From JBDKLC01 sp040384865 (GTDB lineage: Bacteria > Patescibacteriota > Minisyncoccia > Phycocordibacterales > CAIZLB01), in the NCBI GenBank assembly GCA_040384865.1, contig JAZKIM010000005.1, positions 1 to 47,736 of the forward strand: DNA of 47,736 bases. Reading direction: 5' to 3'. Both the position numbers and the translations under genes were made by a program. The notes under the pieces are model-generated. The model was not told where the DNA came from. It was given only the letters and a program-made list of their open reading frames with translations, and made no database searches. Below are positions 45,886-47,736 of the stretch, piece after piece. Position 1 is the first letter of the stretch. Each line of letters begins with the position of its first letter.

Positions 45886-47241
45886 ATGCCGACACCATCA
45901 AAAAAAACTTTAACTTCGACCGTTCCAAAAGGTGCACTGCCTGCAATTAAGAACATTATAGGTCGAGAAATTCTCGATTCTCGAGGAAATCCAACAGTTG
46001 AAGTGGATGTCATACTTAAAGATGGATCGTTTGGCAGAGCTGCTGTTCCATCAGGAGCATCTACCGGCTCGCATGAAGCTATTGAATTACGTGATGGCGA
46101 CAAGAAACGATATGGAGGTAAGGGAGTGCTTAAAGCAGTCAATAATGTAAACACAGTTTTGCGAAAAGCGCTGGCGGGTAGACAGTTCACTCAAGAATCA
46201 CTCGATCATCGTATGATCATACTTGATGGTACAGCAAACAAAGGTAACTTTGGTGCAAATGCCATTCTCGGCATTTCACTTGCCTTCGCTCATGCCGCAG
46301 CAAAGTCACAGAAGAAACCTCTTTACAGATATTTTGCTGCAATCGCGAAGACGGGAAAGCCAATGTCTCTTCCTCTTCCAATGATGAACATTTTGAACGG
46401 CGGAAAGCACGCGGAAAATTCTACCGACCTCCAGGAATTTATGGTTATGCCTGTCGGTGCAAAAAGCTGGTCACAAGCACTTCAAATGGGTGCAGAAGTC
46501 TTCCACGCTTTAAAAAAACTTCTTCATGACAACAAGATGTCGACAACAACAGGAGACGAGGGTGGTTATGCTCCTTCACTTCCATCAAACGAAGCTGCTA
46601 TTGAGGTCATTCTTGAGGCAATCACAAAGGCTGGTTACAAACCAGGTAAGGATATTGCCATCGCAATAGATGCGGCTTCAACAGAGCTTTACAAATCAGG
46701 AACAGATGGAAAGCCAGGATATTATGACCTTGAACGAGAGGGTAAAAAACTTTCTACACCCGAAATGGTTGAATTCTATACAAAATGGCTCGCCAAATAC
46801 CCTATCGTTTCCATCGAAGATGGTTTCTCTGAAGATGACTGGGAGGGGTACGAATTGATGACCAAGAAAAATGGAAAGAAAGTTCAAATCGTCGGTGATG
46901 ATCTCTTCGTCACAAATATTGATCGACTAAAGATGGGTATCGAACGAAAAGCAGGTAATTCCATCCTCATTAAGCTAAACCAAATCGGTACAGTTACCGA
47001 AACAATTGAGTCGGTAAAAATGGCCCACAAGGCAGGCATGACAGCTGTCATCTCCCACCGATCCGGGGAAACCGAAGATACGACAATTTCACACTTTGTC
47101 GTAGGAACTGGTTGCGGTCAGATCAAAACTGGATCACTTTGCCGAACTGATCGCGTAGCAAAGTACAATGAACTCATCCGTATCGAAGAAGAACTCGGTA
47201 AAAACGCGAAGTTTGCAGGTAAGGCCGCATTCAAGGCATAA
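45886..47241 (+). CDS. eno: enolase
   Basis: About 451 residues from ATG 45886, with an N-terminal extension of about 20 residues (MPTPSKKTLTSTVPKGALPA) before the usual start IKNIIGREILDSRGNPTVEVDV. VPSGASTGSHEAIELRDGD is the mobile loop, LPMMNILNGGKHAENSTDLQEFM and TTGDEGGYAPSL the middle motifs, SIEDGFSEDDW and GDDLFVTN bind Mg, LIKLNQIGTVTETIE has the catalytic Lys and SHRSGETEDT the substrate loop. It converts 2-phosphoglycerate to phosphoenolpyruvate. It heads an operon with a membrane protein and gpmI, the preceding glycolytic step. Confidence 0.96.
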   Translation: MPTPSKKTLTSTVPKGALPAIKNIIGREILDSRGNPTVEVDVILKDGSFGRAAVPSGASTGSHEAIELRDGDKKRYGGKGVLKAVNNVNTVLRKALAGRQFTQESLDHRMIILDGTANKGNFGANAILGISLAFAHAAAKSQKKPLYRYFAAIAKTGKPMSLPLPMMNILNGGKHAENSTDLQEFMVMPVGAKSWSQALQMGAEVFHALKKLLHDNKMSTTTGDEGGYAPSLPSNEAAIEVILEAITKAGYKPGKDIAIAIDAASTELYKSGTDGKPGYYDLEREGKKLSTPEMVEFYTKWLAKYPIVSIEDGFSEDDWEGYELMTKKNGKKVQIVGDDLFVTNIDRLKMGIERKAGNSILIKLNQIGTVTETIESVKMAHKAGMTAVISHRSGETEDTTISHFVVGTGCGQIKTGSLCRTDRVAKYNELIRIEEELGKNAKFAGKAAFKA

Positions 47242-47248
47242 TTGCTAA

Positions 47249-47590
47249 GTGACTTACCCGACACCAACATCAAACTTTTCTGACCGTTTTTTTGATTTGT
47301 TCAACCGTCGCCCGTTCGCAGTATTCTTCCGTATATTCATTATTGTTTACGCAATTGAAAAACAGGAGTTCCGTTATATTGTATTGTTTGTAATAGCCAT
47401 CACATTATGGCTTCTCGAATCCGTTGCCCTCTACATTGATCCGAAGTTATATAAAGGAAAACTAATAGCTTCAGCCAACATTCTCTTCCTGCTCTTAGCT
47501 TTTGCTCTAGCTGTTGAACACCTTGCTCCATACATCTCGCAGGGATTTCAAAATGAACAAGAGACGAATATTCCATTAGTTCACAAATAG
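47249..47590 (+). CDS. small membrane protein between eno and gpmI
   Basis: 113 residues if the GTG at 47249 is the start. About three hydrophobic segments (FAVFFRIFIIVYAI, YIVLFVIAITLWLLESVALYI, LIASANILFLLLAFALAVEHLA) and a polar end. No family is recognised. It starts seven bases after the enolase stop and ends seven bases before gpmI, so it is part of the glycolytic operon. The GTG start has no clear ribosome site; translation may be coupled to enolase. Confidence 0.65.
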   Translation: MTYPTPTSNFSDRFFDLFNRRPFAVFFRIFIIVYAIEKQEFRYIVLFVIAITLWLLESVALYIDPKLYKGKLIASANILFLLLAFALAVEHLAPYISQGFQNEQETNIPLVHK

Positions 47591-47597
47591 CAAACCA

Positions 47598-47736
47598 ATG
47601 AATTCAAAACTTACTTCTCAATCGATTCTCATTATTCTTGATGGCTGGGGTTATCGTGAAGACAATACGCACAATGCCATTGCCGCCGCCAAGACCCCAA
47701 ACTTCAACCGCTATTGGACTTCATATCCTCACACGC
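47598..47736 (+). CDS. gpmI: 2,3-bisphosphoglycerate-independent phosphoglycerate mutase, partial
   Basis: The first 46 codons are seen before the window ends. SILIILDGWGYREDNTHNAIAAAKTPN is the family start: the Asp of LDGWG binds manganese and AAAKTPNFNRYW follows as in GpmI. It interconverts 3- and 2-phosphoglycerate, the step just before enolase, encoded upstream in the same operon. Confidence 0.92.
   Translation, partial: MNSKLTSQSILIILDGWGYREDNTHNAIAAAKTPNFNRYWTSYPHT

Overview
The window looks like part of a chromosome from a Candidatus Patescibacteria (CPR) bacterium, most likely of the Parcubacteria group. This is inferred from gene content: a compact type IV pilus locus with GFTLIE prepilins, an unusually small DnaX, a tRNA carrying a group I intron, many small secreted or membrane proteins without a recognisable family, very short gaps between genes, and many promoters whose -10 box lies only 6-11 bases from the start codon. 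No rRNA, ribosomal protein operon or other marker fixes the lineage.

Layout. 1-2290: the end of an FMN-binding split-barrel gene, then two small cassettes (two orphan genes, one UbiA-like membrane protein) separated by repeats that resemble the 3' end and terminator of the adjacent tRNA-Asn. 2284-2666: tRNA-Asn(GUU), interrupted inside its anticodon by a 308-base group I intron. 2754-10028: AlkD-like DNA glycosylase, a first pilin/PilX-like pair, DedA, a FAD oxidoreductase, a DEAD-box helicase with an RGG/Tyr/Ser-rich tail at its N-terminus, and a CAP-domain protein. 10112-18108: a large modular surface protein and the main type IV pilus operon (PilB, PilC, GspH-like, a pilin fused to a LVIVD beta-propeller, PilW-like, PilX-like, major pilin). 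18245-27858: second DedA, YgjP-like protease, heterodimeric ABC exporter, a three-gene flavin electron-transfer operon (FMN-binding protein, ApbE, NqrB/RnfD-FNR fusion), a repeat-containing secreted protein and RlmB. 27892-38878: a small transcription unit, a methyltransferase, glycosyltransferase, third DedA, cyclophilin, Ogt, exonuclease, ABC-F, DoxX, pseudouridine synthase, a VOC protein, an MFS carrier and PurF. 39001-44154: GNAT and VOC genes, then an accessory stretch of orphan genes around tRNA-Gln and dnaX. 44222-47736: Dus, a small GC-rich membrane protein, enolase, a membrane protein and the start of gpmI.

Two kinds of transcription start stand out. Most ordinary genes have a -10 box (often an extended TGn type) 6-11 bases before the start codon, which predicts leaderless or nearly leaderless mRNAs. 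Four orphan genes (487-867, 1086-1355, 40986-41480, 43558-44154) instead share a -35 GAC-type box, a 16-bp spacer, a leader of about 50 bases, a strong GGAGG ribosome site and a private terminator hairpin. The surface protein gene at 10112 has the same -35/16-bp/-10 arrangement with a longer leader.

Functionally the window is weighted to the cell surface (pili, modular adhesin-like proteins, CAP protein, DedA transporters, ABC exporter, extracytosolic flavin electron transfer), with DNA/RNA maintenance genes (AlkD, Ogt, DnaX, exonuclease, helicase, RlmB, Dus, RluF-like) interspersed. All assignments come from reading motifs by eye; no database search or structure prediction was run.
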